Positions 35,400 to 45,641 are shown, counted from the first letter of the stretch. The stretch is 64,000 bases of DNA from an uncultured Dysgonomonas sp. (GCF_934668725.1 NZ_CAKUOF010000017.1:3336-67335); one strand, 5' to 3'. Notes: generated by a model not told the origin, from the letters alone. Numbers and translations: made by a program.

Positions 35400-36833
35400 T
35401 TATCTATTAACATACATCAATATCTCTTGAAGACTGGGCGATACCAAATCGACAATAGGCTTAGAGTACAAACCGAAAAACAATAAAACAGCGGCCAAAA
35501 CAATAAAAACAAGGCCCTCATTTACAGTTAAATCAGCAAATACTTTATTGCGTGATTCTCCAAGCATTACATGTTGATACATGTGCAACATAAAGAATGC
35601 ACCTAAAAACATAGATGTACCTATAAAAATAGTATACCAAATACTTACTTGATATAAGCCGTACATAATTGTCAATTCACCTACAAAGTTAAAAGACAAG
35701 GGTATAGCTATAGAAGCCATTATCATAAGGAAAAATGCTATTGTAAACTTAGGTGCCAAGCCTTTAATTCCCCCCATTTGACTGATCAAAGGAGTATTGA
35801 ATCGTCTGTATATAACTTCAGATCCAAAGAAAAGTCCCACAACTCCAAAACCATGAGCTACCATTAGCAATACTGCTCCTTGAATACCATCCATCGTTAA
35901 TGCATATATTCCGGCCGCAATAAATCCAACGTGAGCTAAAGATGCATAAGCAAAAAATCGCTTTAGGTTATCCTGCTTAAGAGCTACAATAGAACCATAA
36001 ATTACACCGATTATCGACAAGGTCAAGACAATCGTCTGCATACTATGAGCAGCATGAGGAGCAATAGGTAACTGCCAACGAATAGCGCTATACAATGCCA
36101 TTTTAGACATCAAAGCTCCTAAAAGCAATGTACCTACTAGAGGAGCTTTCTGATATACATTTGCCTGCCAAGTATGAAATGGGAAAATTGGAATTTTAAT
36201 CGCATATGCAAAAAAGAAAGCTAAGAAAATCCATAATTGTTCAGTCTCACTCAAGTTAGCATTGTATAAATCGTGCAATTGGAAACTTCCTGTTTTCGTA
36301 TACAAGTATATAATGGCTCCCAACATAAAAAGAGAACCTGCAAATGTATAAATGAAAAATGTCATTGCTGATCTTCTCCGTTTTGATTTCGAACCATTTC
36401 CCCATAATACTACAATAAAATAAATTGGTATTAGAGATAATTCCCAAAACACGTAGTATAATAAAGCATCACTGCTTAAAAATACTCCAGTCATAGCAAA
36501 CGCCATAAACAGAATTAAGCTATAGAGTAATTTTTCGAACGGAACTGTATGTGATACAGCTGTAAGTAAAATAATCGGTAACAATATAGAAGTTAGCAAT
36601 ACCATCACTAGGGATAAACCGTCAGCTTTAAGCGAAAACATCACCGATGGGCTATTGATCCACTGAACACTAAAATTTGCTCCTGTATCGTGATATTCTA
36701 ATAATAAAGCAATAGAAAATATTGCAGTTATTACAGCAAACAACATAGCCACTTTAGGAGCCCATTTATTTCCTGAAAGATAAGTAAGAATTGCACCTAC
36801 TAATAGAATGATTAATATAATAGCGATATTCAT
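35400..36833 (-). CDS. nuoM: NADH-quinone oxidoreductase subunit M
   Basis: 477 residues, antiporter-like proton-pumping subunit. The conserved FWELSLIPIYFIVVLWG segment carries the functional Glu, KIPIFPFHTWQANVYQKAP a Lys/His block, and LKRFFAYASLAHVGFIAAG the central Lys. Length is normal. It follows nuoL by 107 nt, a gap holding the perfect AGGTCT palindrome, and precedes nuoN. Confidence 0.95.
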   Translation of the reverse strand: MNIAIILIILLVGAILTYLSGNKWAPKVAMLFAVITAIFSIALLLEYHDTGANFSVQWINSPSVMFSLKADGLSLVMVLLTSILLPIILLTAVSHTVPFEKLLYSLILFMAFAMTGVFLSSDALLYYVFWELSLIPIYFIVVLWGNGSKSKRRRSAMTFFIYTFAGSLFMLGAIIYLYTKTGSFQLHDLYNANLSETEQLWIFLAFFFAYAIKIPIFPFHTWQANVYQKAPLVGTLLLGALMSKMALYSAIRWQLPIAPHAAHSMQTIVLTLSIIGVIYGSIVALKQDNLKRFFAYASLAHVGFIAAGIYALTMDGIQGAVLLMVAHGFGVVGLFFGSEVIYRRFNTPLISQMGGIKGLAPKFTIAFFLMIMASIAIPLSFNFVGELTIMYGLYQVSIWYTIFIGTSMFLGAFFMLHMYQHVMLGESRNKVFADLTVNEGLVFIVLAAVLLFFGLYSKPIVDLVSPSLQEILMYVNR

Positions 36834-36850
36834 GTCTCTTTTTTAATTTT

Positions 36851-36863
36851 AGGTCTCAGACCT
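36851..36863. promoter_or_regulatory. Palindrome AGGTCT-C-AGACCT in the nuoM leader
   Basis: The same 13-mer as in the porU leader, here 17 nt upstream of the nuoM ATG inside the nuoL-nuoM gap. Confidence 0.5.
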
Positions 36864-36940
36864 TTTTATTTCTTTAGAAATTATGACAAATTATAGTTGT
36901 TATAATTTTGAATATATCATTAACTAGCTGAAATTATTAC

Positions 36941-38833
36941 TTAAGTCAGAAATAAATAGATTACCAGCGCGCAAAATCCTACAACAAAGAATGACAGGTA
37001 AAAACCGACACTTCCGTTCTGTAAAGCTTTTGCCGGAGCAGATAACCCTTTAGCTACTAAAGCAAAGCCAAATACAACTCCTGTTATTATACTTTCCACA
37101 ACATTTTTAAAGAAGCTAGCCATAGCATATATGGGCTTTATAAATATTGAGTTATATATTTCGTCGATATAATATTTATTGTAAAGTACCTTAGCAAATC
37201 CTCTAATTTTATCATCTTCTTCGGGAACAGCCGATTTAGTCATATACTTATAATAAGCGAGACTCAAACCAATAAGAGCGATTAGTGTAGAAACACCCAT
37301 GAAGACCAACTGCTCTGTTGAGAATCCATGTGCTTCGACAGTACCTCCTTCACCTGAGAATATAGGAGACAGATAATGATTCAACCAACTATATCCAAAT
37401 GGTAAACTTATAAGACCACCCACTGTAGCCAACACAGCTAACACAATAAGTGGGATAGTCATTGTTGACGGAGACTCATGTAAATGCTTCTTTTGTTCGG
37501 CAGTACCTCTAAATTCTTTGAAGAATGTTAGATACAACACTCGGAACATATAGAACGCAGTTAGCAATGATGCCAACATTGCAACCACCCAAAGTATAGG
37601 ACTATTTTGGAAGGCAACCAACATTATTTCGTCTTTCGAGAAGAAACCTGCAAATGGGGGGATTCCCGAAATTGATAATGTAGAAATAAGGAATGTAATA
37701 TAAGTAATTGACATAACTCCTTTTAATCCACCCATCTTTCTCATATCCTGCTCACCTCCCATTGCATGGATAACTGAACCTGATCCCAAGAATAAACAAG
37801 CTTTAAAGAAAGCATGCGTAATTACATGGAATACCGCCACCTCATAAGCACCAAGTCCTAAAGCCAAAAACATAAGGCCTAATTGGGATACAGTAGAGTA
37901 TGCCAGTACTTTTTTAATATCTGTCTGCATAATACCTATCGAAGCTGCAAACAATGCAGTTATTGCACCAATAACAGCTATAAAATATTGTATATCAGGT
38001 GTTAAATCAAACAGGAAATTTAATCGTGTAATCATAAATATACCTGCTGTTACCATCGTTGCGGCATGTATTAATGCAGAAACAGGTGTTGGACCAGCCA
38101 TTGCATCAGGTAACCAAGTATATAGAGGTATTTGAGCACTTTTACCCATAGCTCCAACAAATAAACAGAAAGCAGCTACGCCCAATAAAGCGGAAACTTC
38201 TGGACTGGTAGTTGTAGACAATGCAAGTTTTAATGTTGCGAAATCTACAGTATTAAATAAATACGCTAATGTAAAGACTCCGGTTAAGAAACCTAAATCC
38301 CCTATCCTATTCATTATAAATGCCTTTTTAGCAGCATCATTAAATTCTTGATTCTTATACCAAAATCCAATCAATAAGTATGAACACAATCCAACGCCTT
38401 CCCATCCGATAAACATTACCAGAAGATTATTGGCTGTTACCAGCACAATCATAAAGAAGATAAACAGATTGAGGTATGAGAAAAAGCGATCTACATTCTC
38501 ATCATCATGCATATATCCTATCGAATAGATATGTATCAAAGCCCCGATACCTGTCACAACTAATAACCATAGCAAAGAAAGCTGATCGAGAACAAAAGCT
38601 AGGTTCACAGAGAATTTACCGAAAGCCACCCATTCACAAAGGTGAACTTCTATAGCCTGTCCGGTTGAAAGAATCTGTATAAAATAAAAGAGAGAGATTG
38701 CAAAACTACCAGTTACCGCTAGTGTAGCAATTATACCAGGTAACGAACGTCCAATCTTTTTACCTACACTCAGATTGATTAAGAAACCAACCAGAGGAAA
38801 AATTAAAAGTAATAATACTAACCCTGTTTCCAT
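36941..38833 (-). CDS. nuoL: NADH-quinone oxidoreductase subunit L
   Basis: 630 residues, the largest proton-pumping subunit, with about sixteen helices including the long lateral helix near the C-terminus (after KVLYNKYYIDEIYN). Functional blocks FIGWEGVGLCSYLLIGFWY (Glu), GAMGKSAQIPLYTWLPDAMAGPTPVSALIHAATMVTAG in outline (Lys, His) and DIKKVLAYSTVSQLGLM (Lys) are intact. It begins 6 nt after the nuoK stop. Confidence 0.96.
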   Translation of the reverse strand: METGLVLLLLIFPLVGFLINLSVGKKIGRSLPGIIATLAVTGSFAISLFYFIQILSTGQAIEVHLCEWVAFGKFSVNLAFVLDQLSLLWLLVVTGIGALIHIYSIGYMHDDENVDRFFSYLNLFIFFMIVLVTANNLLVMFIGWEGVGLCSYLLIGFWYKNQEFNDAAKKAFIMNRIGDLGFLTGVFTLAYLFNTVDFATLKLALSTTTSPEVSALLGVAAFCLFVGAMGKSAQIPLYTWLPDAMAGPTPVSALIHAATMVTAGIFMITRLNFLFDLTPDIQYFIAVIGAITALFAASIGIMQTDIKKVLAYSTVSQLGLMFLALGLGAYEVAVFHVITHAFFKACLFLGSGSVIHAMGGEQDMRKMGGLKGVMSITYITFLISTLSISGIPPFAGFFSKDEIMLVAFQNSPILWVVAMLASLLTAFYMFRVLYLTFFKEFRGTAEQKKHLHESPSTMTIPLIVLAVLATVGGLISLPFGYSWLNHYLSPIFSGEGGTVEAHGFSTEQLVFMGVSTLIALIGLSLAYYKYMTKSAVPEEDDKIRGFAKVLYNKYYIDEIYNSIFIKPIYAMASFFKNVVESIITGVVFGFALVAKGLSAPAKALQNGSVGFYLSFFVVGFCALVIYLFLT

Positions 38834-38839
38834 TCAAAA

Positions 38840-39160
38840 TTACCCTTTCAAGTTTTTTAATTTATCGATATCAATAGAACCGATATTTCTATAGATTGAG
38901 ACTAATATAGCCAACCCTACTGCAACTTCTGCTGCTGCAACTGCCATCGCAAAGATGACAAAAACCTGCCCGCTTGCATCCTGATGATAAACCGAAAATA
39001 CGGCTAACAACAAATTTGCTGCTGCGAGCATTAATTCTACCGACATCAGCATTACTATTGTACTGCGTCGATACAGAATACCAAGTACACCTACACAAAA
39101 CAATAGTGTCGACAGATAGATGTAATTATTAATACCAACTTGTTCTAATATATCCAGCAT
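38840..39160 (-). CDS. nuoK: NADH-quinone oxidoreductase subunit K
   Basis: 106 residues with three transmembrane helices. The conserved membrane glutamates lie in MLMSVELMLAAANLLLAVFS and in the AAAEVAVGLAILV helix, both part of the proton path. It lies 3 nt after nuoJ and 6 nt before nuoL, so translation is tightly coupled. Confidence 0.95.
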   Translation of the reverse strand: MLDILEQVGINNYIYLSTLLFCVGVLGILYRRSTIVMLMSVELMLAAANLLLAVFSVYHQDASGQVFVIFAMAVAAAEVAVGLAILVSIYRNIGSIDIDKLKNLKG

Positions 39161-39163
39161 ATC

Positions 39164-39667
39164 TTAAGCTTTTTTCTCTCTTTTTGAAATCAATACAGCC
39201 CCAATCATCGCAGTAATAAGCAAGATGGATGCAAATTCGAATGGCACTAAATATTCGTCAAGTAGTACTTGTCCTATAACTTCAACCGACTGAAAGTCTA
39301 TATTGGCAGTTTTATAAGATTCTATTGTAATATTTGCTTTCAGAAACACAGCCAATATTACAATTGCGGTTAAACATCCCGCTACTACAGCAGCAATACG
39401 GCTAGCTATTTTTTTCTTCGGTTCATGCTGATCACTCAAATTCATAAGCATCAATGTAAATAGCAATAATATCATAATAGCACCTGTATATACGATAATA
39501 TGTACTACGGATAAAAATTGTGCATTAAGCATTAGAAAATGACCTGCAATTGAAAAAAAGCAGATAACCATATAAATAGCACTATGTATAGGATTTTTTG
39601 CAAGAACTGTCAAAATACCAGTACCTAGAGTAATTGTTGCCAGAATATAAAAAATTATCGTTATCAT
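39164..39667 (-). CDS. nuoJ: NADH-quinone oxidoreductase subunit J
   Basis: 167 residues with five hydrophobic helices; the third helix region VVHIIVYTGAIMILLLFTLMLM has the conserved Tyr-Thr-Gly-Ala signature (pi-bulge helix that gates proton flow). The C-terminus ends in a basic ISKREKKA. It follows nuoI by 37 nt, a gap with a degenerate AGGTCT-type repeat, and precedes nuoK by 3 nt. Confidence 0.95.
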   Translation of the reverse strand: MITIIFYILATITLGTGILTVLAKNPIHSAIYMVICFFSIAGHFLMLNAQFLSVVHIIVYTGAIMILLLFTLMLMNLSDQHEPKKKIASRIAAVVAGCLTAIVILAVFLKANITIESYKTANIDFQSVEVIGQVLLDEYLVPFEFASILLITAMIGAVLISKREKKA

Positions 39668-39704
39668 TTTATATATGTTAAGATCACAGACCTAATTTAA
39701 CTCG

Positions 39705-40259
39705 TTATTCTTTTATTGGTTTAAGCCCTTCAAACTTTCCAGACTTTCCATCTTCTACTGAAATTACCAATTTATCTTTTCCGTAGATAAAGTTTTGTCT
39801 CGTTATATCCGGTTTTACATGCTTTTGAGACTTAGTCAAATAGATTGCATCTTTTGGACAGGCTTCTTCACACAATCCGCAAAAAATACAACGCAACATA
39901 TTAATTTCATAAATAGCTGCATATTTTTCTTCACGATACAAGTGCATTTCATCCTTGGTGCGTTCAGCCGCTTTCATCGTAATAGCTTCTGCGGGACATG
40001 ACAGAGCACATAGCCCACAAGCAGTACAACGTTCGCGCCCCTCTTCATCTCTCATCAATACATGTTGTCCTCTGTAAACAGGACTGTATTCTCGTTTTTG
40101 TTCTGGATATTGTACAGTCACTTTTTTTGAAAAAAAATGCTTGATAGTAATCATCATTCCTTTAAATATCGCAATAAGATAAAGACGTTCCCAAAAAGTC
40201 ATTTCTTTATTTGAGGCAACAGCCTTTCTTCCCGATAATGATATATTTTCTATTGCCAT
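39705..40259 (-). CDS. nuoI: NADH-quinone oxidoreductase subunit I (2x[4Fe-4S] ferredoxin)
   Basis: 184 residues. Two complete [4Fe-4S] motifs are visible, CTACGLCALSCPAEAI and CIFCGLCEEACPKDAI, holding clusters N6a and N6b that pass electrons to NuoB. An amphipathic N-terminal segment contacts the membrane arm, and the basic C-terminal extension is ordinary for the phylum. It lies 9 nt after nuoH. Confidence 0.95.
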   Translation of the reverse strand: MAIENISLSGRKAVASNKEMTFWERLYLIAIFKGMMITIKHFFSKKVTVQYPEQKREYSPVYRGQHVLMRDEEGRERCTACGLCALSCPAEAITMKAAERTKDEMHLYREEKYAAIYEINMLRCIFCGLCEEACPKDAIYLTKSQKHVKPDITRQNFIYGKDKLVISVEDGKSGKFEGLKPIKE

Positions 40260-40268
40260 AGCGAGTAA

Positions 40269-41300
40269 TTATTTAAAAATCAAAACCAATACGCCCACCA
40301 ACAAAATATTGAATAATGCTAATGGAAACAATATTTTCCAGCCCAATCTCATTAACTGATCGTATCTGAAACGAGGAATAGTCCATCGTATCCACATATA
40401 AAAGAATATGAAAAATGATATTTTAACTAACAAAGATAAAAGAGCTAAGACATTTGCCATATTTACTCCCCAATTATCAGCAACCCACTCCATTCCAGGA
40501 TAATTATATCCTCCAAAAAATAGGATTGAAATCAGTGCTGATGAGAAGAACATACTTACATATTCGGAGAACATATAAAATCCCATCTTCATGGAAGAAA
40601 ATTCTGTATGGTGTCCGTTAACCAACTCCGACTCACATTCAGCCAAATCGAAAGGTGTACGGTTACACTCAGCAAAGGAACAAATCAAGAATATAAGTAA
40701 TGTTAGAGGTTGATAAAATGCATTCCAACCAAAACCGGCCTGTTGTTCAGTTATTTCACGAAGACTTAATGTTCCTGTCATCATTACCAACGCTATCAAT
40801 GACAAGCCCATTGCAACTTCATATGAAATCATCTGAGCTCCTGCACGTATACCACCTAGTAACGAGAACTTATTATTAGATGCCCATGCACCTATTACTA
40901 TACCATAGATAGCAGTAGACATAACAGCTACAACATAAAGAAGTGCAATGTTTACATCTGCTACCTGAGGAATATATTCTACACCTGCAATTACAAATTT
41001 ATTTGCCCAAGGAATAATAGCACTACCAAGAAGAGATACTATCATGGCGACAGCGGGTCCAACAGTAAATAAGATTTTATTAGGTGTATCGGGCATAAAC
41101 TCCTCTTTCGAGAAAAGCTTGGCTCCATCAGCCAATGGTTGTAAGATTCCAAATATCCCAGCACGGTTAGGACCATATCGGTCTTGTATAAAGCCTGCAA
41201 TTTTACGCTCAGCCAAAGTCGAATACAATGCAAAAAACATTGTAACGGCAAAGACTATTACAATAAGAATAAGCTTTTCTAATATAAATGAAATTTCCAT
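40269..41300 (-). CDS. nuoH: NADH-quinone oxidoreductase subunit H
   Basis: 343 residues with eight helices; this subunit forms much of the quinone-binding tunnel. The family signatures AGFIQDRYGPNRAG and ECNRTPFDLAECESELV (charged loop near the quinone site) are intact. It is preceded by a 78-nt gap after nuoG that contains a long bulged hairpin. Confidence 0.96.
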   Translation of the reverse strand: MEISFILEKLILIVIVFAVTMFFALYSTLAERKIAGFIQDRYGPNRAGIFGILQPLADGAKLFSKEEFMPDTPNKILFTVGPAVAMIVSLLGSAIIPWANKFVIAGVEYIPQVADVNIALLYVVAVMSTAIYGIVIGAWASNNKFSLLGGIRAGAQMISYEVAMGLSLIALVMMTGTLSLREITEQQAGFGWNAFYQPLTLLIFLICSFAECNRTPFDLAECESELVNGHHTEFSSMKMGFYMFSEYVSMFFSSALISILFFGGYNYPGMEWVADNWGVNMANVLALLSLLVKISFFIFFYMWIRWTIPRFRYDQLMRLGWKILFPLALFNILLVGVLVLIFK

Positions 41301-41336
41301 ATTACTCTAAGTCGTTTCAACTATTTATTATCAGTT

Positions 41337-41376
41337 TTAAACTAGCTATAACCTTTATTGGCTATCCATAGTTTAA
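41337..41376 (-). promoter_or_regulatory. Long bulged hairpin between nuoG and nuoH
   Basis: As RNA from the minus strand, TTAAACTA pairs with TAGTTTAA and, inside, ATAGCC pairs with GGTTAT (one G-U) across short bulges. It begins 2 nt beyond the nuoG stop codon and fills most of the gap. Confidence 0.5.
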
Positions 41377-41378
41377 CC

Positions 41379-42425
41379 TTATTGTTCTTTTACTTCTTTT
41401 ATTGCTTCTAATTCAACAGCATCATAAGGTATAGCAGGCATACTTATTTTCTTTTCGTCCTGCTCACGACCTTCTAAAATAAGTTCATCAGCATCTATAT
41501 GCACCTTTTTCAAGGGACGTGTATAATTATTTATATTAAGTACAGATGGTTTCTCAAATTTACGGGGACCTTCAATCACCCAGTCTTCTGCATTTTTATG
41601 GTGGAAACGGCAATCGTTACAAATAAACTCATCTACTTCATGATATACATCTTTACGACCTGTAACCCGCTGTACTTTATCTCCAAACATCCAAAGGGTT
41701 ACTTTCCCCGAACATTTAGGGCAATCACGATGTGCATTGTAGGGCTTATTAAACCATACGCGAGATTCAAAACGGAAAGTTTTATCAGTTAACGCTCCTA
41801 CAGGGCAAACATCAATCATATTTCCAGAGAAATCATTATCGATAGCTTTAGATATATAAGTTGATATCTGAGCATGGTCACCACGTCCTACAACACCATG
41901 TACACGTTCTGGTGTAAGTTGATCCGCCAATTTTACGCAGCGGTAACAAAGCACACAACGATTCATGTGTAGTTGTATGTATGGACCAATATCCTCTGGC
42001 TCAAATGTTCTTCTTGGCTCTTTATAGCGGGTTTTGAAGTTCTTGTTTCCATAAGCTAGATTTTGCAAATCACATTCACCTGCCTGATCACACACTGGAC
42101 AATCTAGAGGATGATTAATCAACAAAAATTCGCTTACAGCTCTACGAGCTTCTAAAGCTTTAGGAGATGTAGCACTTTTCACTTCCATTCCATCCTGAAC
42201 TGCTGTGACACATGATGGTTGTAATTTAGGCATAGGGCGAGGATCTTTTTCGCTCCCCTTACTTATCTCTACTAAACAACAACGACATTTGCCACCACAA
42301 TCTTTCAGTTTAGAATAGTAACACATGGTAGGAGGAACACTAGGTCCACCAATAGCACGTGCTGCTTCCAACACAGTAGTACCGGCTTCTACCTCTATTG
42401 TATGTCCATCTATTGTAATTTTCAT
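41379..42425 (-). CDS. nuoG: NADH-quinone oxidoreductase subunit G, short form
   Basis: 348 residues against about 900 in E. coli. The N-terminal ferredoxin-like domain has the [2Fe-2S] motif (MCYYSKLKDCGGKCRCC), then the His-ligated N5-type site (HPLDCPVCDQAGECDL) and a four-Cys cluster region (CVLCYRCVKL and IDVCPVGAL). Further Cys pairs (CPKCSG, CNDCRFH) follow, but the protein ends there: the molybdopterin-like domain is absent. Short NuoG is usual in Bacteroidota, so it is not a broken gene. It lies 6 nt after nuoF. Confidence 0.88.
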   Translation of the reverse strand: MKITIDGHTIEVEAGTTVLEAARAIGGPSVPPTMCYYSKLKDCGGKCRCCLVEISKGSEKDPRPMPKLQPSCVTAVQDGMEVKSATSPKALEARRAVSEFLLINHPLDCPVCDQAGECDLQNLAYGNKNFKTRYKEPRRTFEPEDIGPYIQLHMNRCVLCYRCVKLADQLTPERVHGVVGRGDHAQISTYISKAIDNDFSGNMIDVCPVGALTDKTFRFESRVWFNKPYNAHRDCPKCSGKVTLWMFGDKVQRVTGRKDVYHEVDEFICNDCRFHHKNAEDWVIEGPRKFEKPSVLNINNYTRPLKKVHIDADELILEGREQDEKKISMPAIPYDAVELEAIKEVKEQ

Positions 42426-42431
42426 AGGTAC

Positions 42432-43790
42432 TTATAATGAGAGTAAATGTCTAACCTTTTCCATAGGTTCATTTACAAAGTGATTTCTATTTTTTACTTT
42501 CTCAGGGAAACGTACATGATATTCAAATTCTTCACGGAAGTGGCGAATTGCAGCAGCTACAGGCCATGCAGCAGCATCACCCAACGGACAAATCGTATTT
42601 CCTTCTATTTTGCTCTGAATATCCCACAGAAGATCAATATCCTCTTGGCGTCCATGACCATTTTCAATACGTTCAAGAATTTTTTCCATCCATCCAGTAC
42701 CTTCACGACATGGTGAACATTGTCCGCAACTTTCGTGATGATAAAAGCGTGAAAAATTCCAAGTATTACGTACTATACATGCTGAATCATTATAGACAAT
42801 AAACCCTCCTGATCCCATAGATGATCCAGTGGTAAAACCACCGTCAGCTAAAGACTCATAAGTCATTAAGCGGTCTTCTCCGTTTGCAGTCTTAAATATA
42901 TAATTAGCAGGAAGAATAGGTACTGACGAACCTCCGGGAATGAATGCTTTTAAAGGGCGGTCATCAATCATACCACCTAAGTATTCATCAGAATTCATAA
43001 ATTCGTCTACAGTCATACCCATTTCGATCTCATATACTCCCGGATTTTTGATGTGTCCCGAAGCCGAAATCAATTTAGTTCCTGTCGATTTCCCTAAACC
43101 TATCTTTGCGTATTCATCTCCTCCATTGTTCACAATCCACGATACTGCAGAAATAGACTCTACATTATTTACAACAGTAGGCTCTGCCCATAATCCACTT
43201 ACGGCGGGGAATGGAGGTTTGATACGAGGGTTACCTCTTTTTCCTTCTAATGATTCAATCAGAGCAGTTTCTTCTCCGCAAATATATGCCCCTGCACCAC
43301 AGTGTACATATAGATCAAGATTGTAACCTGTTCCCAATATATTTTTACCTAACCAACCATTGGCATAGGCTTCTTTTATAGCTTTTTCTAGAATCTTGAA
43401 TACCCACATATATTCACCACGAATGTAGATATATGACAGATTAGCTTCCAATGCAAAACTTGATATAATAGCTCCCTCAATCAATAAGTGAGGGATGTAC
43501 TCCATCAAGAAACGATCTTTAAAAGTTCCGGGTTCCGACTCATCGGCATTTACGACCAAGTGGCGTGGTTTACCGGATCTCTTATCTATAAAACTCCACT
43601 TAAGCCCCATAGGAAATCCTGCTCCACCACGTCCTCTGATACCCGAAGTTTTAACATGTTCTACGATTTCATCAGGAGTCATTGTTTTAATAGCCTTTTC
43701 TACAGCTCTGTATCCTCCGTTTTTGCGATAAACTTCGTAATCCTTTATTCCGGGAATATCTATGTTCTCAAATAATATCTTTCTAGCCAT
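42432..43790 (-). CDS. nuoF: NADH-quinone oxidoreductase subunit F (NADH- and FMN-binding)
   Basis: 452 residues. The glycine-rich NADH site GIRGRGGAGFPMGLKWSF, the FMN site (ADESEPGTFKDR and GAGAYICGEETALIESLEG) and the N3 cluster motif CGQCSPCREGTGWMEK with the distal Cys (NTICPLGDAAAWP) are intact. This subunit accepts electrons from NADH, so the operon encodes a true NADH-linked complex. It begins 6 nt after nuoE. Confidence 0.96.
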   Translation of the reverse strand: MARKILFENIDIPGIKDYEVYRKNGGYRAVEKAIKTMTPDEIVEHVKTSGIRGRGGAGFPMGLKWSFIDKRSGKPRHLVVNADESEPGTFKDRFLMEYIPHLLIEGAIISSFALEANLSYIYIRGEYMWVFKILEKAIKEAYANGWLGKNILGTGYNLDLYVHCGAGAYICGEETALIESLEGKRGNPRIKPPFPAVSGLWAEPTVVNNVESISAVSWIVNNGGDEYAKIGLGKSTGTKLISASGHIKNPGVYEIEMGMTVDEFMNSDEYLGGMIDDRPLKAFIPGGSSVPILPANYIFKTANGEDRLMTYESLADGGFTTGSSMGSGGFIVYNDSACIVRNTWNFSRFYHHESCGQCSPCREGTGWMEKILERIENGHGRQEDIDLLWDIQSKIEGNTICPLGDAAAWPVAAAIRHFREEFEYHVRFPEKVKNRNHFVNEPMEKVRHLLSL

Positions 43791-43796
43791 CGCAAA

Positions 43797-44321
43797 TCAA
43801 TCTAGTTTTATTTTACCTTGTTTACAGTCTTCAACTAACGCATCGAACTTTTCTTCGGTTAGATGCTCGTGATAAAAATCACCTAATTGAAGCATAGGCC
43901 CATAACCACAGGCCCCTAAACACTCTACACCTACAACGCTAAACATACCATCATCGGTGGTTTCCCCCTCTTTAATACCTAACTTATTGCAGGCATAATC
44001 CAGCATATCTTCGCCTCCACGTATACTACAGCAGGATGTACGGCAAAATTCAAATGTATATTTACCTCTTGGATGCTGATTAAACATCGTATAGAATGTT
44101 ACCACTTCATATACTTCAATCGGTGTTACCTCCAGTATTTCAGCAACCTTATTCATCAAAGGAACACTTAACCAGTTCTCATGAGCATCTTGCACAGCAT
44201 GGAGTACAGGCAGCATAGCTGATTTTTTCTTATCAGCCGGATAGTGACTGATTAACTCATTGATTCGAGTCATCAGCTCCTCTGTCATATTTATTTTTTG
44301 ATTGTATTCTCTTTTTTCCAT
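43797..44321 (-). CDS. nuoE: NADH-quinone oxidoreductase subunit E
   Basis: 174 residues, thioredoxin-like fold with the [2Fe-2S] N1a cluster; ligands are in CRTSCCSIRGGE and ECLGACGYGPML. The N-terminal helical part AMLPVLHAVQDAHENWLS matches the family. Its ATG overlaps the nuoD stop by one base (TAATG), so translation of the two is coupled. Confidence 0.95.
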   Translation of the reverse strand: MEKREYNQKINMTEELMTRINELISHYPADKKKSAMLPVLHAVQDAHENWLSVPLMNKVAEILEVTPIEVYEVVTFYTMFNQHPRGKYTFEFCRTSCCSIRGGEDMLDYACNKLGIKEGETTDDGMFSVVGVECLGACGYGPMLQLGDFYHEHLTEEKFDALVEDCKQGKIKLD

Positions 44322-45556
44322 TACGCGTCTAATTCTCCGGCAATAACATTTATACTTGACAATGTAGCCACTGCATCCGAAAGCATTCCTCCTTTAATCA
44401 TCTCAGGGAATGCCTGATAATATATAAAACAAGGTCTGCGGAAATGCAAACGATATGGAGTACGCGAACCATCTGTAATTAAATACATACCCAATTCGCC
44501 ATTGGCCCCCTCTACTGCGTGATACACTTCTGCTACCGGAACCGGAATTTCTCCCATTACAATTTTAAAGTGATTTATTAGAGCTTCCATACTTGTATAC
44601 ACTTCATCCTTAGGAGGAAGGTAATAATCAGGAACATCTGCATGATAATCTCCTTCGGGTAGGTTGTCTTTTGCTTGACGAATTATTTTCAAGCTTTCTT
44701 TGACCTCTGCACAACGTACACAGAAACGATCATAAGTATCACCCGATTGGCCAACCGGTACTATAAAATCGAAATCTTCATACGAACTATATGGTTTTGC
44801 TACACGCACATCATAATCAATACCGGTTGCCCTCAGATTTGGACCTGTAAAACCATAATTCATTGCCTTCTCAGCAGAGATAGACCCTACATTTACTGTA
44901 CGATCCATAAATATACGGTTTCTCAGATAAGCTCTTTCGAGTTCGTCCCAAGCTTTAGGAAATCCTTCAAGGAATTCGTCCAGTTTTCGCCATGCAGCTT
45001 CGCTCCAATCTCTTTCAAAACCACCAATGCGTCCCATGTTTGTTGTTAAACGACCTCCACAAATCTCCTCATAGATTTCGTAAACTAACTCACGGTATTT
45101 CATTACGTATAAAAAGGGCGAATATGCACCTAAATCGACTCCCAAAATACCATTACATATCAAGTGATCGGTAATACGTGCCAATTCCATAACTATGACA
45201 CGCATATATTGTGCCCGCTTAGGAACTTCTACCCCCAAAGCTTTCTCGACTGTCATCCACCAGCACATATTATTGATCGGTGCAGAACAGTAGTTCATAC
45301 GGTCTGTCAACGGGGTGATCTGATAGAATGCTCTATTTTCAGCAATTTTCTCAAAAGCTCTGTGTATATAGCCTACAGTAGTATCGGCATCTAAAATACG
45401 CTCGCCATCCATAAGCAGTATATTCTGGAATACACCATGCGTAGAAGGATGCGTAGGTCCGAAATTTAAAACCGATAGCTCGCGTCCATCTTCGGGAGTA
45501 TGCTCTCTCAAGATTTTCGCAAAGCGATGTTCAGGGTGTAATAATAGGTCTGACAT
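44321..45556 (-). CDS. nuoD: NADH-quinone oxidoreductase subunit D
   Basis: 411 residues related to the large subunit of NiFe hydrogenases, forming the quinone-reduction pocket with NuoB and NuoH. The quinone-site His loop NFGPTHPSTHGVFQNIL and downstream blocks (GYIHRAFEKIAENRAFYQI, TNMGRIGGFERDWSEAAW, PYRLHFRRPCF) are intact. It is separate from nuoC, not fused as in E. coli, and follows it by 98 nt with a stop-codon hairpin. Confidence 0.96.
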   Translation of the reverse strand: MSDLLLHPEHRFAKILREHTPEDGRELSVLNFGPTHPSTHGVFQNILLMDGERILDADTTVGYIHRAFEKIAENRAFYQITPLTDRMNYCSAPINNMCWWMTVEKALGVEVPKRAQYMRVIVMELARITDHLICNGILGVDLGAYSPFLYVMKYRELVYEIYEEICGGRLTTNMGRIGGFERDWSEAAWRKLDEFLEGFPKAWDELERAYLRNRIFMDRTVNVGSISAEKAMNYGFTGPNLRATGIDYDVRVAKPYSSYEDFDFIVPVGQSGDTYDRFCVRCAEVKESLKIIRQAKDNLPEGDYHADVPDYYLPPKDEVYTSMEALINHFKIVMGEIPVPVAEVYHAVEGANGELGMYLITDGSRTPYRLHFRRPCFIYYQAFPEMIKGGMLSDAVATLSSINVIAGELDA

Positions 45557-45641
45557 TTTCAGTCTTTTACTTATATTATTTCTATTGCCATATCCGTTAA
45601 CTATAACATTCTTTAGTGTATGGCACTAACCAAAGAAAAGG

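Noticed and set aside
41379..42425. NuoG as a truncated pseudogene
   Set aside because: Lack of the molybdopterin-like domain is normal for Bacteroidota, the Fe-S ligands are intact, and spacing to nuoF and nuoH fits an active operon.
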